Source: Neisseria sp. DTU_2020_1000833_1_SI_GRL_NUU_006 (GTDB taxonomy: Bacteria > Pseudomonadota > Gammaproteobacteria > Burkholderiales > Neisseriaceae). From it: a stretch of DNA of 64,000 nucleotides. Each line of letters opens with the position of its first letter. Within the stretch, counting starts at the first letter, position 1. The stretch lies in the NCBI GenBank assembly GCA_032388755.1, contig CP135593.1:1116001-1180000 (forward strand), given 5' to 3'. This document shows positions 1 through 7,124 of this stretch, one piece after another. The notes beneath the pieces are model-generated. The model did no database searches. It worked only from the letters and a program-made list of their open reading frames with translations, and was not told where the DNA came from. The translations under genes and the position numbers were made by a program.

Positions 1-303
1 ACGGCGGTCAAGCTCAATTTCCGCTATGCAGGCCGTCCGAAATGGTTGGGGCTGAAATACCGCGACGGCAAGCCGCTTTCGGATTCGGGTCGTCTGAAAG
101 ACAGTTTTTCCACACTGTCAGACAACGATACCGCCCTTGTCGGTACGAATATCGTCTATGCCGCCATCCACAACTTCGGCGGTATGGCGGGGCGCAACCG
201 CAAAGTTCGAATTCCGCAACGGGAATTTTTGACGCTGACGGACGACGACAAACAGGCTTTGATGGACGATGTGCAGGATTATTTTTCGGGTCTGATACCG
301 TGA
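1..303 (+). CDS. Phage virion morphogenesis protein (Mu gpG-like), 5' truncated
   Basis: The frame is open from base 1 to the TGA at 301-303 and encodes the last 100 residues of a protein whose start lies outside the window. The carboxy end, with an Ala-Ile-His-Asn-Phe-Gly-Gly stretch followed by a basic segment and a Pro-Gln-Arg-Glu-Phe-Leu motif, is typical of the phage virion morphogenesis family to which Mu gpG belongs. That family acts in tail-to-head assembly. The position just before a terminator and the protease gene matches Mu. An uptake sequence lies inside the gene at 88-99 and encodes Gly-Arg-Leu-Lys. Confidence 0.8.
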   Translation, partial: TAVKLNFRYAGRPKWLGLKYRDGKPLSDSGRLKDSFSTLSDNDTALVGTNIVYAAIHNFGGMAGRNRKVRIPQREFLTLTDDDKQALMDDVQDYFSGLIP

Positions 304-318
304 ATTTATAAAACCCTC

Positions 319-346
319 AAAAACGCGCTTTTTAGCGCGTTTTTTT
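319..346 (+). terminator. Rho-independent terminator after the gpG-like gene
   Basis: An 11-bp perfect stem (319-329 with 334-344) with a four-T loop is followed by a T run. It would separate the gpG transcript from the late structural genes that start at 534. Confidence 0.85.
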
Positions 347-533
347 ATGCGGGTAATACAAACACCTACCCAAGATATAAAAATCAATCCTAGACGCTTC
401 TAAAAAGCCCCTGAAAACGATTAATTGTGTATCGCGCGGACAGGTTTTAAAAAAATGGCGGGAGGGTTTGAAGCACGCCTACTCTTTGTTGTTTTTTCAA
501 ATAGGCAAAATGACAGTATTGAGAGAGGTACAC
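347..533 (+). promoter_or_regulatory. Leader of the head operon, expected place of a Mu PI-type late promoter
   Basis: This stretch between the terminator and the protease gene has no convincing gene. In Mu the same place holds PI, a late promoter activated by the C protein. AT-rich hexamer-like sequence occurs near 374-383, but I could not identify a clear C-binding site. A ribosome binding site (GAGAGAGG, 521-528) precedes the ATG at 534. Confidence 0.35.
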
Positions 534-1595
534 ATGTCCAAAAATGTACAAAAAACCCTACTTGCCGTGTGCAGTTTCGAGGTGCAGCCCAAAGACGGGC
601 GAATCCAACTGCTGCCATATGGCGAATTTCGCGCAGTAGATGGTCGTCCGACTGATGTCCCTGCGTGGTATCTGACTGAAGAGAACGGTCATGATGTCGC
701 GTTGTTGGCCAACAGCTCGCGCAATCAGTTGGTTGTCGATTATGAACACCAGACGCTCTACAAAGAGAAAAACGGACAACCTGCACCTGCCGCCGGTTGG
801 ATGCGTTGGCTGGAGTTCACGCCTAAAGGCATGTTTGCCGAAGTGGAGTGGACGGACAAGGCGGCTGCGGCAATTGCCGCAAAAGAGTATCGCTACATCT
901 CTGCTGTGTTTTCCTATGACACAAAGGGATATGTAACCAAAATTTTTCACGCCGCGCTGACAAATTTCCCCGCGTTGGACGGCATGGACGAGGTGCTGGC
1001 GGCAGCGTCGGCGCAAATTTTAAAACCGGAAACGGAGCAAAACCCTATGAAAGAGTTGTTACAACAACTGTTCGGCCTGTCTGAAGCAGGCGAAGAAGAA
1101 CTGAAAGCGGCTTTGTCCGCCCTGCTGGCTGCCAAACCTAAAGAAGTGGCTTTGTCTGCTGATGTGTTTGCACAGTTGGCAGAGAAAGACAGCCGCATCG
1201 CGGCATTGACGGCGCAAACCGCCAAGCCTGATTTGACTAAATACGCGCCTATCTCGGTGGTTCAAGAGCTGCAAAGCCAAGTTGCTGCCCTGACCGCCGA
1301 GCGCGAAGCCGACAAAGGCAACGAATTGATTACCGCCGCGCTGACTTCAGGCAAATTGCTGCCTGCTCAGAAGGAGTGGGCAGAAGGCGTATTGAAACAG
1401 CCGGGCGGCTTGGCATTTTTGACCGGCTTTATTGAAAACGCCCAACCTGTCGCAGCTTTATCCGGCACACAAACAGGCGGCAATTCGCCGGAAGAACGTG
1501 TTGCTGCACTGACTGCAGAGGAAGAGCGTGCCGCGAAAATGCTGGGTATGACCCCAGAGGAATTTAAAAAAGTGAAAGAAAGTGAAGGTAAGTAA
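534..1595 (+). CDS. Mu gpI-like prohead protease with carboxy-terminal scaffold
   Basis: This 353-residue protein opens the head operon. The first half (about residues 1 to 165) resembles Mu-type prohead protease. The second half is Ala/Glu/Lys-rich, predicted helical, and ends in a charged tail typical of capsid scaffolds. The ATG at 534 is preferred over the upstream TTG at 468 and ATG at 510 because GAGAGAGG lies just before it. By analogy with Mu, the protease cleaves the scaffold and itself during head maturation. The stop overlaps the capsid gene start by one base. A separate in-frame start at 1047 may give free scaffold. Confidence 0.88.
   Translation: MSKNVQKTLLAVCSFEVQPKDGRIQLLPYGEFRAVDGRPTDVPAWYLTEENGHDVALLANSSRNQLVVDYEHQTLYKEKNGQPAPAAGWMRWLEFTPKGMFAEVEWTDKAAAAIAAKEYRYISAVFSYDTKGYVTKIFHAALTNFPALDGMDEVLAAASAQILKPETEQNPMKELLQQLFGLSEAGEEELKAALSALLAAKPKEVALSADVFAQLAEKDSRIAALTAQTAKPDLTKYAPISVVQELQSQVAALTAEREADKGNELITAALTSGKLLPAQKEWAEGVLKQPGGLAFLTGFIENAQPVAALSGTQTGGNSPEERVAALTAEEERAAKMLGMTPEEFKKVKESEGK
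1047..1595 (+). CDS. Putative internal in-frame start giving free scaffold (gpZ-like)
   Basis: Inside the protease gene an ATG at 1047 (codon 172) is preceded by GGAG at about nine bases. It would produce a 182-residue protein consisting only of the helical scaffold half. In Mu the scaffold gpZ is made in this way from within gene I. The start falls at the boundary between protease and scaffold parts, which supports the idea, but only sequence context is available. Confidence 0.5.
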   Translation: MKELLQQLFGLSEAGEEELKAALSALLAAKPKEVALSADVFAQLAEKDSRIAALTAQTAKPDLTKYAPISVVQELQSQVAALTAEREADKGNELITAALTSGKLLPAQKEWAEGVLKQPGGLAFLTGFIENAQPVAALSGTQTGGNSPEERVAALTAEEERAAKMLGMTPEEFKKVKESEGK

Positions 1596-2503
1596 TGGAT
1601 AAGGCAGCAATTTTAGCCGCCCTGACGGCAGCATTCCGCAAAGAGTTTCAGTCCGGCTTAGATTCGGTTAAGCCTGACTACCCTGCTATCGCTATGACTA
1701 TTCCGTCAACAACATCGACGAATACTTATGCGTGGCTGGGCAAATTCCCGCAAATGCGCGAGTGGGTCGGCTCACGTCAGATCAAAAAAATGAGCAATCA
1801 GGCAATGAGCTTGGAAAACAAAAAATTCGAAGCGACTGTCGGCGTGGCTCGCACTGACATCGAAGACGACCAAGTAGGTATGTACCGTCCGATGATGGCC
1901 GCAATGGGTGAATCCGCTGCCGCTCTGCCTGATACGTTAGTGTGGGGTCTGCTCAAAAAAGGTAAAACCACCATTGGCTACGACGGCCAATACTTCTTCG
2001 ACGTTGACCATCCAGTTTTCGAAAACCACGATGGCACAGGTCAAAACACGCCTTATTCCAACCTGACTACCGGTACAGACAACGACGCACCTACATTCTA
2101 CGTCGTTGACGACACCAAAACCCTGAAGCCTTTGATTTTCCAAAACCGCACCGAAACAGAGTTCGAAACCAAATTCGATCCGTCTAAATCCGACCGTGTG
2201 TTCATGGAAGACGAATATCTGTATGGCTCGCGCCGCCGTTGTAATGCCGGTTTCGGTTTGTGGCAGTTGATGCACATGGCAGAAAAAACCGCGTTGACCC
2301 GCGAAAACCTTGCCAAAATCATCGTGCAAATGCAAAAAACCAAAGCTGATGGCGGTTATGTCTTAGGCATTAAACCAAGCCTGTTGGTCGTCCCGCCCGA
2401 GTTGGAAGACAAAGCCCGCGAACTCTTGGAAGCCGACAAAATCAACGGCACGACCAATACCTTCAAAGGTCGTCTGAAACTGCACGTTTGCGTGCATCTG
2501 TAA
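1595..2503 (+). CDS. Mu gpT-like major capsid protein
   Basis: This 302-residue protein follows the protease/scaffold gene with a one-base TAATG overlap, so the two are probably translationally coupled. The amino end, with a Trp-Leu-Gly-Lys-Phe-Pro stretch and a Arg-Glu-Trp-Val-Gly segment, and the central Gly-Tyr-Asp-Gly-Gln motif are those of Mu-like major head subunits. It forms the icosahedral head. An uptake sequence lies inside the gene near its end (2467-2478) and codes for Gly-Arg-Leu-Lys. Confidence 0.92.
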   Translation: MDKAAILAALTAAFRKEFQSGLDSVKPDYPAIAMTIPSTTSTNTYAWLGKFPQMREWVGSRQIKKMSNQAMSLENKKFEATVGVARTDIEDDQVGMYRPMMAAMGESAAALPDTLVWGLLKKGKTTIGYDGQYFFDVDHPVFENHDGTGQNTPYSNLTTGTDNDAPTFYVVDDTKTLKPLIFQNRTETEFETKFDPSKSDRVFMEDEYLYGSRRRCNAGFGLWQLMHMAEKTALTRENLAKIIVQMQKTKADGGYVLGIKPSLLVVPPELEDKARELLEADKINGTTNTFKGRLKLHVCVHL

Positions 2504-2515
2504 ACCCCAAACCGC

Positions 2516-2556
2516 TTTCAGGCGGTCTTTAAAACCTGTTTAAAGACCGCCTGAAA
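2516..2556 (+). terminator. Long perfect hairpin after the capsid gene
   Basis: An 18-bp perfect inverted repeat (2516-2533 with 2539-2556) with a five-base loop lies between the capsid gene and the next gene. It has no T run, so it looks like an attenuator or RNA-stabilising hairpin rather than a full terminator. Confidence 0.6.
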
Positions 2557-2568
2557 CAAGGAGTAAAT

Positions 2569-2979
2569 ATGGCAAAAGCAAACAACACTGAAGATTTGGA
2601 GCAAATCGGCGAAGCAGGTGTCGGCGCTGACGCTGAAAAAATCCAAGCAGAACTCAATGCCTTGAAGGCAGCGCATGAAGAAGCTCAAGCGAGAATCGAA
2701 GCCCTGACCCTTGAGTTGGCAAAAGCCAATGAAGAGAAACAGGCAATTTCCCATGAACTTGCCGAATTGAAAGCTGAACACACTAAGCGCGCAGCCGATG
2801 CTTTGGCAGAAAGCCGCGACGTCATGTTGGTCAGCACAGGTGTCGATGGCAACGAATTTTGGCGCGCAGGCATTTTGTTTAATGGCGAATGGCGTGAAGT
2901 CAAACGCGCCGAGGTTGGTGAGAAGGCATGGGCTGCAATCTGTGCCGAGCCTGCATTACAACGGAAGGTGGACGAGTAA
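2569..2979 (+). CDS. Mu gp35/FluMu-type head protein with coiled coil
   Basis: This 136-residue protein sits at the position of Mu gp35, directly after the capsid gene. Residues about 25 to 70 form a strong coiled coil rich in Ala, Glu and Lys. The carboxy-terminal 45 residues form a compact domain with a Phe-Trp-Arg-Ala-Gly motif and a Trp-Arg-Glu segment, a pattern I associate with FluMu-like head-region proteins. Its exact role is not known. GGAG lies just before the ATG, and the stop overlaps the next start by one base. Confidence 0.7.
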   Translation: MAKANNTEDLEQIGEAGVGADAEKIQAELNALKAAHEEAQARIEALTLELAKANEEKQAISHELAELKAEHTKRAADALAESRDVMLVSTGVDGNEFWRAGILFNGEWREVKRAEVGEKAWAAICAEPALQRKVDE

Positions 2980-3404
2980 TGGCTTATGCCACAGTGGCGG
3001 ACATGATTGCGCGTTTTGGAGAGCTGGAGGTTTTACAGCTTACCGACCGCAATCAGGAAGGTGTTATTGACAAGGCTGTCGCAAAAACCGCATTGGATGA
3101 TGCTACTGCCGAAATCGACGCCTATCTCGGACGGTTCAAGCGACCATTTGGGAAAATCCCTCCGTTACTGGTGCGCCTATGTTGTGATATCGCCCGTTAC
3201 CGTTTGACGGCGGCTCAGGGGATTTTAATCACAGAGGAAATCCGAAACCGCTACAAAATCGACGTATTGGAAATTTTAAAGGCACTCGCCAGCGGAGATA
3301 TTCAATTGGGTATCGACGATGCCGGTGAGGAAGTCAAAGCCGAAAACACTGTGATATTCGTCAACGGTAAAAACAGGATATTCGCCCGTGATAACAAAGA
3401 TTGA
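2979..3404 (+). CDS. Mu gp36-like protein (DUF1320 family)
   Basis: This 141-residue protein begins Met-Ala-Tyr-Ala-Thr and has the arrangement of the phage gp36/DUF1320 family, thought to join head and tail. The ATG at 2979 overlaps the previous stop as TAATG, so it is preferred over the longer frame upstream. Its end overlaps the GTG start of the next gene by 17 bases, showing a tightly packed late operon. Confidence 0.82.
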   Translation: MAYATVADMIARFGELEVLQLTDRNQEGVIDKAVAKTALDDATAEIDAYLGRFKRPFGKIPPLLVRLCCDIARYRLTAAQGILITEEIRNRYKIDVLEILKALASGDIQLGIDDAGEEVKAENTVIFVNGKNRIFARDNKD

Positions 3405-4049
3405 GCAAGCAATTGTAAGCCGTCTTAAAAATGGCTTGGGTCGAATGGTTCGAACTGTCAAAAGCTACAGCGGCGAACTGGAAGACTTGGCAACACAGGT
3501 AATGGTGCTTCCTGCCGTATGGGTAACCTATGGTGGCAGCCGTATCGAGCCGAAAGCAACTGGGAAGAAACGGTATCAAGACAGCGCGGAATTTGTTGTG
3601 ATGGTTGCTACCCGGTCTCTTAGAAACGAGGCGGCATTAAGACAAGGCGGCACGGATGCACGCGAAATCGGCAGTAACGACTTGTCTATGCCGTACGCCG
3701 CCTATTGGACGGGCAGAGTCTGGGGTTTAGTGATTCACGCGGGTTGACCCCAAAGGCAGTACGCACCCTTGCCAATAATGTTTTGGTGCAAAACTCGGCG
3801 GTCAGTGTGTTCGCAATTGAGTATGTTCTACGGTTTGACAGCTTTGCTTTGGAGGACGGTCGATACCCTGAACGCCAGAATGACCAAAGCCACCCTGATT
3901 TCATCTTTAGCAGATATTCGGGCAAATCCGATGCTGCATACCCGGACTTTACCGGCGTAGATGGCAAAATTTTTGACCCAAACGGCGGAGAGGTGCCGTT
4001 GCATGTTGATTTGAAGGAAAAAAAGGATAAACAAAATGGCAATGATTAA
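3388..4049 (+). pseudogene. Mu gp37-like protein (DUF1834 family), frameshifted
   Basis: The gene starts at GTG 3388 and runs in frame to a Gly-Thr-Asp-Ala-Arg-Glu-Ile-Gly motif, then leaves the family pattern at about 3684 and stops at 3747. The rest continues in another frame from about 3685 to 4049. Adding one base near 3684 restores an unbroken reading of Asp-Leu-Val-Tyr-Ala-Val-Arg-Arg-Leu-Leu-Asp-Gly-Gln-Ser-Leu-Gly across the junction. It is therefore a single-base deletion (or a sequencing error) in a gene of about 220 codons. The intact protein is a conserved head-tail joining component of Mu-like phages, so loss would probably block virion assembly. Confidence 0.87.
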
Positions 4050-4227
4050 AGTAGTTGCTGCGGACGGTCTGCGCGTCCCGTTGTCCAACCATCCCCATGA
4101 GTACATCGAGCAAGAGCCGGTCGAAATTGATGGCGACAACTTGTATTACCGCCGCCTGCTCATGGATGGCGATTTGGTAGAGGTCGCCGATGAATCGGAA
4201 GCGTATAAAGCGAAAGGAGCTAAATAA
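4036..4227 (+). CDS. Mu gp38-like small protein (DUF2635)
   Basis: A 63-residue protein encoded between the gp37-like gene and the sheath gene, as in Mu. The pattern, with Val-Ala-Ala-Asp-Gly-Leu-Arg-Val-Pro near the amino end and Tyr-Tyr-Arg-Arg-Leu-Leu-Asp/Met-Asp-Gly-Asp-Leu-Val, is that of DUF2635. Function unknown. It overlaps both neighbours. Confidence 0.82.
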   Translation: MAMIKVVAADGLRVPLSNHPHEYIEQEPVEIDGDNLYYRRLLMDGDLVEVADESEAYKAKGAK

Positions 4228-5648
4228 TGGCTGACGCTATCAGTTTTGACACTATTCCGGGCAGTATTCGCGTACTGGGGCAGTATATCGAATTTAATAC
4301 GCGAAATGCGGTTCAGGGTTTGCCGCAAAACCCGCAAAAGGTTTTGATGCTTGCGCCGAAAACAGGTGGAACACAGCCCGAACTGGAGCCGATTCAGCTT
4401 TTTAGCGACGCGCAAGCGGCTGATTTATTCGGCAAAGGCTCTCTTGCTCATTTGATGGTCCGTCAGGCTTTCCGAAATAATCAGTATCTTGATTTGACAG
4501 TTATCGCTTTGGCAGATAACAGCGCGGGTGTGGCTGCTGAAGGCAGCATCGTCATCAGCGGTACGGCAACAGGGCCGGGAGCGGTAACTGTTTCCGTCGG
4601 TGGGCGTGATGTTAGCGTTTCCGCTGCCAAGGGCGAGACGGCTGTTGATGTGGCTACACGCCTGCGTGCCGCCATCGAAGCATCCGACCTGCCTGTTGTG
4701 CCAGTGCTGACCACGCCCGCATCAAACGGCAAGCTGACGCTGACCGTCAAATACAAGGGCGAGGTCGGCAACGAGCTGGGCTTGTCCTGCGATACGGGCA
4801 ATACCGGTCTGACCTATCAAATCAGCGCGTTTGCCAAAGGCGCGAAAAACGCCGAAATCGCCGCCGCCCTGACCAAAGTGGCGGGCAGACACTACCACAT
4901 CATCTGCTCGGCATTTTCAGACGACGTCAATGCCAAAGCATTGAGCAGCCATATCGAGCAGGTTTCAAATGCCATCGAACAGCGCGGCTGTATCGGCGTT
5001 TTGGGATGGCGCGGCACGATTGCGACGGGTACGGCATACACCGCCAAACTCAACGACGGCCGCATTACCTGTGCTTGGTACAAGGGTGCGGCAGAGCCGA
5101 ACGGCATGATTGCTGCGGGCTACGCGGCGGTGCTTGCCTTCGAGGAAGACCCCGCCCGCCCCCTGAATACTTTGGAAATCAAAGGTCTGAACGTAACACC
5201 AGACGCGCAATGGCCGCTGTTTGCCGAGTGCAACAATGCGTTATACAACGGTTTGACACCGTTGGTAATCGTGAATAACAAAGTCCAAATCATGCGCGCC
5301 GTGTCAACGTACACCAAAAATCCTGCAAATGCCGACGACCCCGCCCTCTTGGATATCACGACGATTCGCACGCTGGACTACGTCCGCCGCTCAATCAAAG
5401 AGCGTATTGCGCTGCGTTTCCCTCGTGACAAGCTGTCCAACCGCACACCTCTCAAAGTCAAGAGCGAGATTTTGGACGTGTTGATTAAGCTGGAGCAAGC
5501 GGAAATCATCGAAAACGTTGAAGCGAACAAAGGCAAACTCTTAATCGAGCGCAGCCAACAAGACGCCAGCCGCTTGAACGCGGTCATCCCATCGGATGTC
5601 GTCAACGGTCTGCATGTCTTTGCCGCCCGCGTAGATTTGATTTTATAA
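4227..5648 (+). CDS. Tail sheath protein (Mu gpL-like)
   Basis: This 473-residue protein is of the usual length for Mu-type contractile tail sheath. The amino end contains Pro-Gly-Ser-Ile-Arg-Val-Leu-Gly-Gln-Tyr and the carboxy half has the Leu-Asp-Tyr-Val-Arg-Arg-Ser-Ile segment typical of these subunits. It polymerises around the tube and contracts during DNA injection. The ATG overlaps the previous stop by one base, and the tube gene follows after an uptake-sequence hairpin. Confidence 0.93.
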   Translation: MADAISFDTIPGSIRVLGQYIEFNTRNAVQGLPQNPQKVLMLAPKTGGTQPELEPIQLFSDAQAADLFGKGSLAHLMVRQAFRNNQYLDLTVIALADNSAGVAAEGSIVISGTATGPGAVTVSVGGRDVSVSAAKGETAVDVATRLRAAIEASDLPVVPVLTTPASNGKLTLTVKYKGEVGNELGLSCDTGNTGLTYQISAFAKGAKNAEIAAALTKVAGRHYHIICSAFSDDVNAKALSSHIEQVSNAIEQRGCIGVLGWRGTIATGTAYTAKLNDGRITCAWYKGAAEPNGMIAAGYAAVLAFEEDPARPLNTLEIKGLNVTPDAQWPLFAECNNALYNGLTPLVIVNNKVQIMRAVSTYTKNPANADDPALLDITTIRTLDYVRRSIKERIALRFPRDKLSNRTPLKVKSEILDVLIKLEQAEIIENVEANKGKLLIERSQQDASRLNAVIPSDVVNGLHVFAARVDLIL

Positions 5649-5652
5649 ACTG

Positions 5653-5679
5653 TTCAGACGGCCTTTAAGGTCGTCTGAA
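5653..5679. repeat. Inverted pair of uptake sequences between sheath and tube genes
   Basis: Two uptake-type decamers in opposite orientation form a hairpin in the 49-base gap. One carries GCC and the other GTC before GTCTGAA. There is no T run, so it probably does not stop transcription. Confidence 0.75.
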
Positions 5680-5697
5680 AAATTGAAAGGATAAAAC

Positions 5698-6075
5698 ATG
5701 AGCGACGCTACCTACGCAGGCGCGGTAATTATGGAGGTCAATGGCCGCGACGTCGAAATCATCAGCATCAAACCGCAGACTACCACTGGACGCAAGCCCG
5801 TTAAGACCATGAACCGGCAAGGTCGTGTTTTGGGATACGCCGACGGCGTAACCGAACACAAGCTCAGTCTGACTGCTGCCATTCCGATTGACGGTACCGA
5901 AATTGACTGGGATAACATCACTAAAGCCAAAATTACGATTTACCCCATCAACGACGAAGGCAGACGCACGTCTTATTTGGACTGTTTTACCGTTGATACC
6001 AGCGAACAATACGAAGTCGACAACGAAGCCCGTATCGACATTGAGATGGTTGCGCTGCACAAAATTAAGGAGTAA
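5698..6075 (+). CDS. Tail tube protein (Mu gpM-like)
   Basis: A 125-residue protein located directly after the sheath gene, which is the invariant place of the tube gene in contractile phages. Its sequence fits the Mu gpM / phage tail tube family, with the Gly-Arg-Lys-Pro-Val-Lys-Thr-Met region in the first half. It forms the inner tube through which DNA passes. AAAGGA precedes the ATG. Confidence 0.88.
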   Translation: MSDATYAGAVIMEVNGRDVEIISIKPQTTTGRKPVKTMNRQGRVLGYADGVTEHKLSLTAAIPIDGTEIDWDNITKAKITIYPINDEGRRTSYLDCFTVDTSEQYEVDNEARIDIEMVALHKIKE

Positions 6076-6078
6076 TGC

Positions 6079-6444
6079 GTGATTACCGTCAAACTGACCC
6101 ACGGACTGACCTATCAGGATAAAACTGTTGCCGAAATCCGCCTAAAGCCCTTAAGTGTCGGTGGCGAGCTGGCGGCGTTTTCCCTGATCGACGATTTACC
6201 TGAACTGCCCGGTGACGCCACAAAAGCCGAACTGCTGCAACGCGACGTCATCGAGACGTTGACCTATTGGTCGCAGCAGATTGTCGCCGACAATATTCCG
6301 TCCGACATCATGACGGCGCAGTGGCTGATGGATAATCTGTCCACCCAAGACTATCATATTGTGATGGCGGCACAGGAAGACTTGCGCCTAAAACCGTCCG
6401 CCGCTACGGCGAGCCACGACGCGCCGTCGGCGGCGGAGCAGTAA
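6079..6444 (+). CDS. Tail assembly chaperone (Mu gp41-like)
   Basis: A 121-residue protein starting at GTG 6079, three bases after the tube gene. It occupies the position of Mu gp41 and starts with a short beta-rich segment like other tail assembly proteins. Such proteins bind the tape measure during tail assembly. The gene ends in an Ala/Pro-rich tail, and an overlapping open frame continues beyond it, so a frameshifted longer form is likely. Confidence 0.82.
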   Translation: MITVKLTHGLTYQDKTVAEIRLKPLSVGGELAAFSLIDDLPELPGDATKAELLQRDVIETLTYWSQQIVADNIPSDIMTAQWLMDNLSTQDYHIVMAAQEDLRLKPSAATASHDAPSAAEQ

Positions 6445-6653
6445 AACGCAGCTACCTGACGGCACACAAAAACTACCGTCAGGCGGTCATCCTGATGGCA
6501 AAGGCGGGTATAGGCGCGGACGCGGTGCGTCAAATGTGTCACGCCGAGCTGGCGGCATGGTTCGATGATATTTTGGCAAGTTTGGGTATCAAAACGCCTA
6601 AAGACGACGGTGTGATTATCTCTCGGCGGCAGAAGAAGCCTGAAGACAGGTAG
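6336..6653 (+). other. Overlapping -1 frame extension of the tail chaperone
   Basis: In the frame one base behind the chaperone gene, the sequence is open from 6336 to the TAG at 6651-6653 and has protein-like composition, including Tyr-Arg-Gln-Ala-Val-Ile-Leu-Met-Ala-Lys and His-Ala-Glu-Leu-Ala-Ala-Trp-Phe-Asp. No ATG, GTG or TTG precedes the conserved-looking part, so translation would need a -1 shift somewhere between 6336 and 6441. Tail-chaperone genes of many phages, including Mu, are known to make such a fusion. The AAAA at 6390-6393 is a possible slip point, but no classical slippery heptamer is present. Confidence 0.62.
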
Positions 6654-6671
6654 ATTTACCATAGTTATAAT

Positions 6672-6702
6672 AAAGCCGTGCAATGTCGCACGGCTTTTGT
6701 TT
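6672..6702 (+). terminator. Terminator before the moron gene
   Basis: A 10-bp perfect stem (6672-6681 with 6688-6697) with a six-base loop is followed by TTTTGTTTT. TATAAT at 6666-6671 overlaps its left side. Confidence 0.8.
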
Positions 6703-6712
6703 TAGTGAAGTG

Positions 6713-7030
6713 ATGGATAATAAACAGCATATGAATGTCCCGCCGGAGATATTGGAAAACCTACGTCCGTATAAGGCACATATCGAGCGATTGTGCCTGG
6801 AATGTGGGTATCACGGTTTAATGGGGGTTATAAAAACCGAAGAGCCTTGGTATGTGTCCCTTAGTTTTCTGATTTTATTTGCCATCGGCTTAGTGGCTTA
6901 TATCTATTTTTCAGTTTGGGTTATGTTTGCAGTTGTGTTTGTTACAGCTTTGATTATTGCAGGGTTAAAGGACGGGAAATGCAAAACTGTTACATTATGC
7001 CCTTGTTGTAAAAAAGAAATCAGCGATTAA
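6713..7030 (+). CDS. Small membrane protein with Cys pairs, probable moron
   Basis: A 105-residue protein with a Cys-Leu-Glu-Cys-Gly pair near residue 26 to 29, two hydrophobic membrane spans in the middle, and a Cys-Pro-Cys-Cys-Lys-Lys cluster near the end. The Cys pairs on either side of the hairpin-like membrane part could form a split zinc ribbon on the cytoplasmic face. The ATG at 6713 follows GAAG; an ATG at 6683 falls in the loop of the preceding terminator and is unlikely. It lies between the tail chaperone and the tape measure, where Mu has no gene, between two terminator-like hairpins. I do not recognise the family. Confidence 0.68.
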   Translation: MDNKQHMNVPPEILENLRPYKAHIERLCLECGYHGLMGVIKTEEPWYVSLSFLILFAIGLVAYIYFSVWVMFAVVFVTALIIAGLKDGKCKTVTLCPCCKKEISD

Positions 7031-7068
7031 AGACGTAGGAGGGGTTGAAATCCGTACCGCCCTCCCTT

Positions 7069-7124
7069 AAACAGCCTTTAAACGATAATTGACCCTGAGT
7101 TAATACGTTTAAAGGCTGTTTTTT
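7069..7124 (+). terminator. Hairpin ending at the tape-measure start codon
   Basis: A 16-bp inverted repeat (7069-7084 with 7106-7121) is followed by a short T run that reaches the ATG at 7125. The AAAGG that would serve as ribosome binding site lies in the right arm, so folding may affect both transcription and translation of the tape-measure gene. Confidence 0.7.

Noticed and set aside
468..533. Longer start (TTG at 468) for the protease gene
   Set aside because: The ATG at 534 has GAGAGAGG before it, and the upstream codons lack protein character.
6683..6712. ATG at 6683 as start of the moron gene
   Set aside because: It lies in the loop of a terminator hairpin; ATG 6713 has a GAAG before it.
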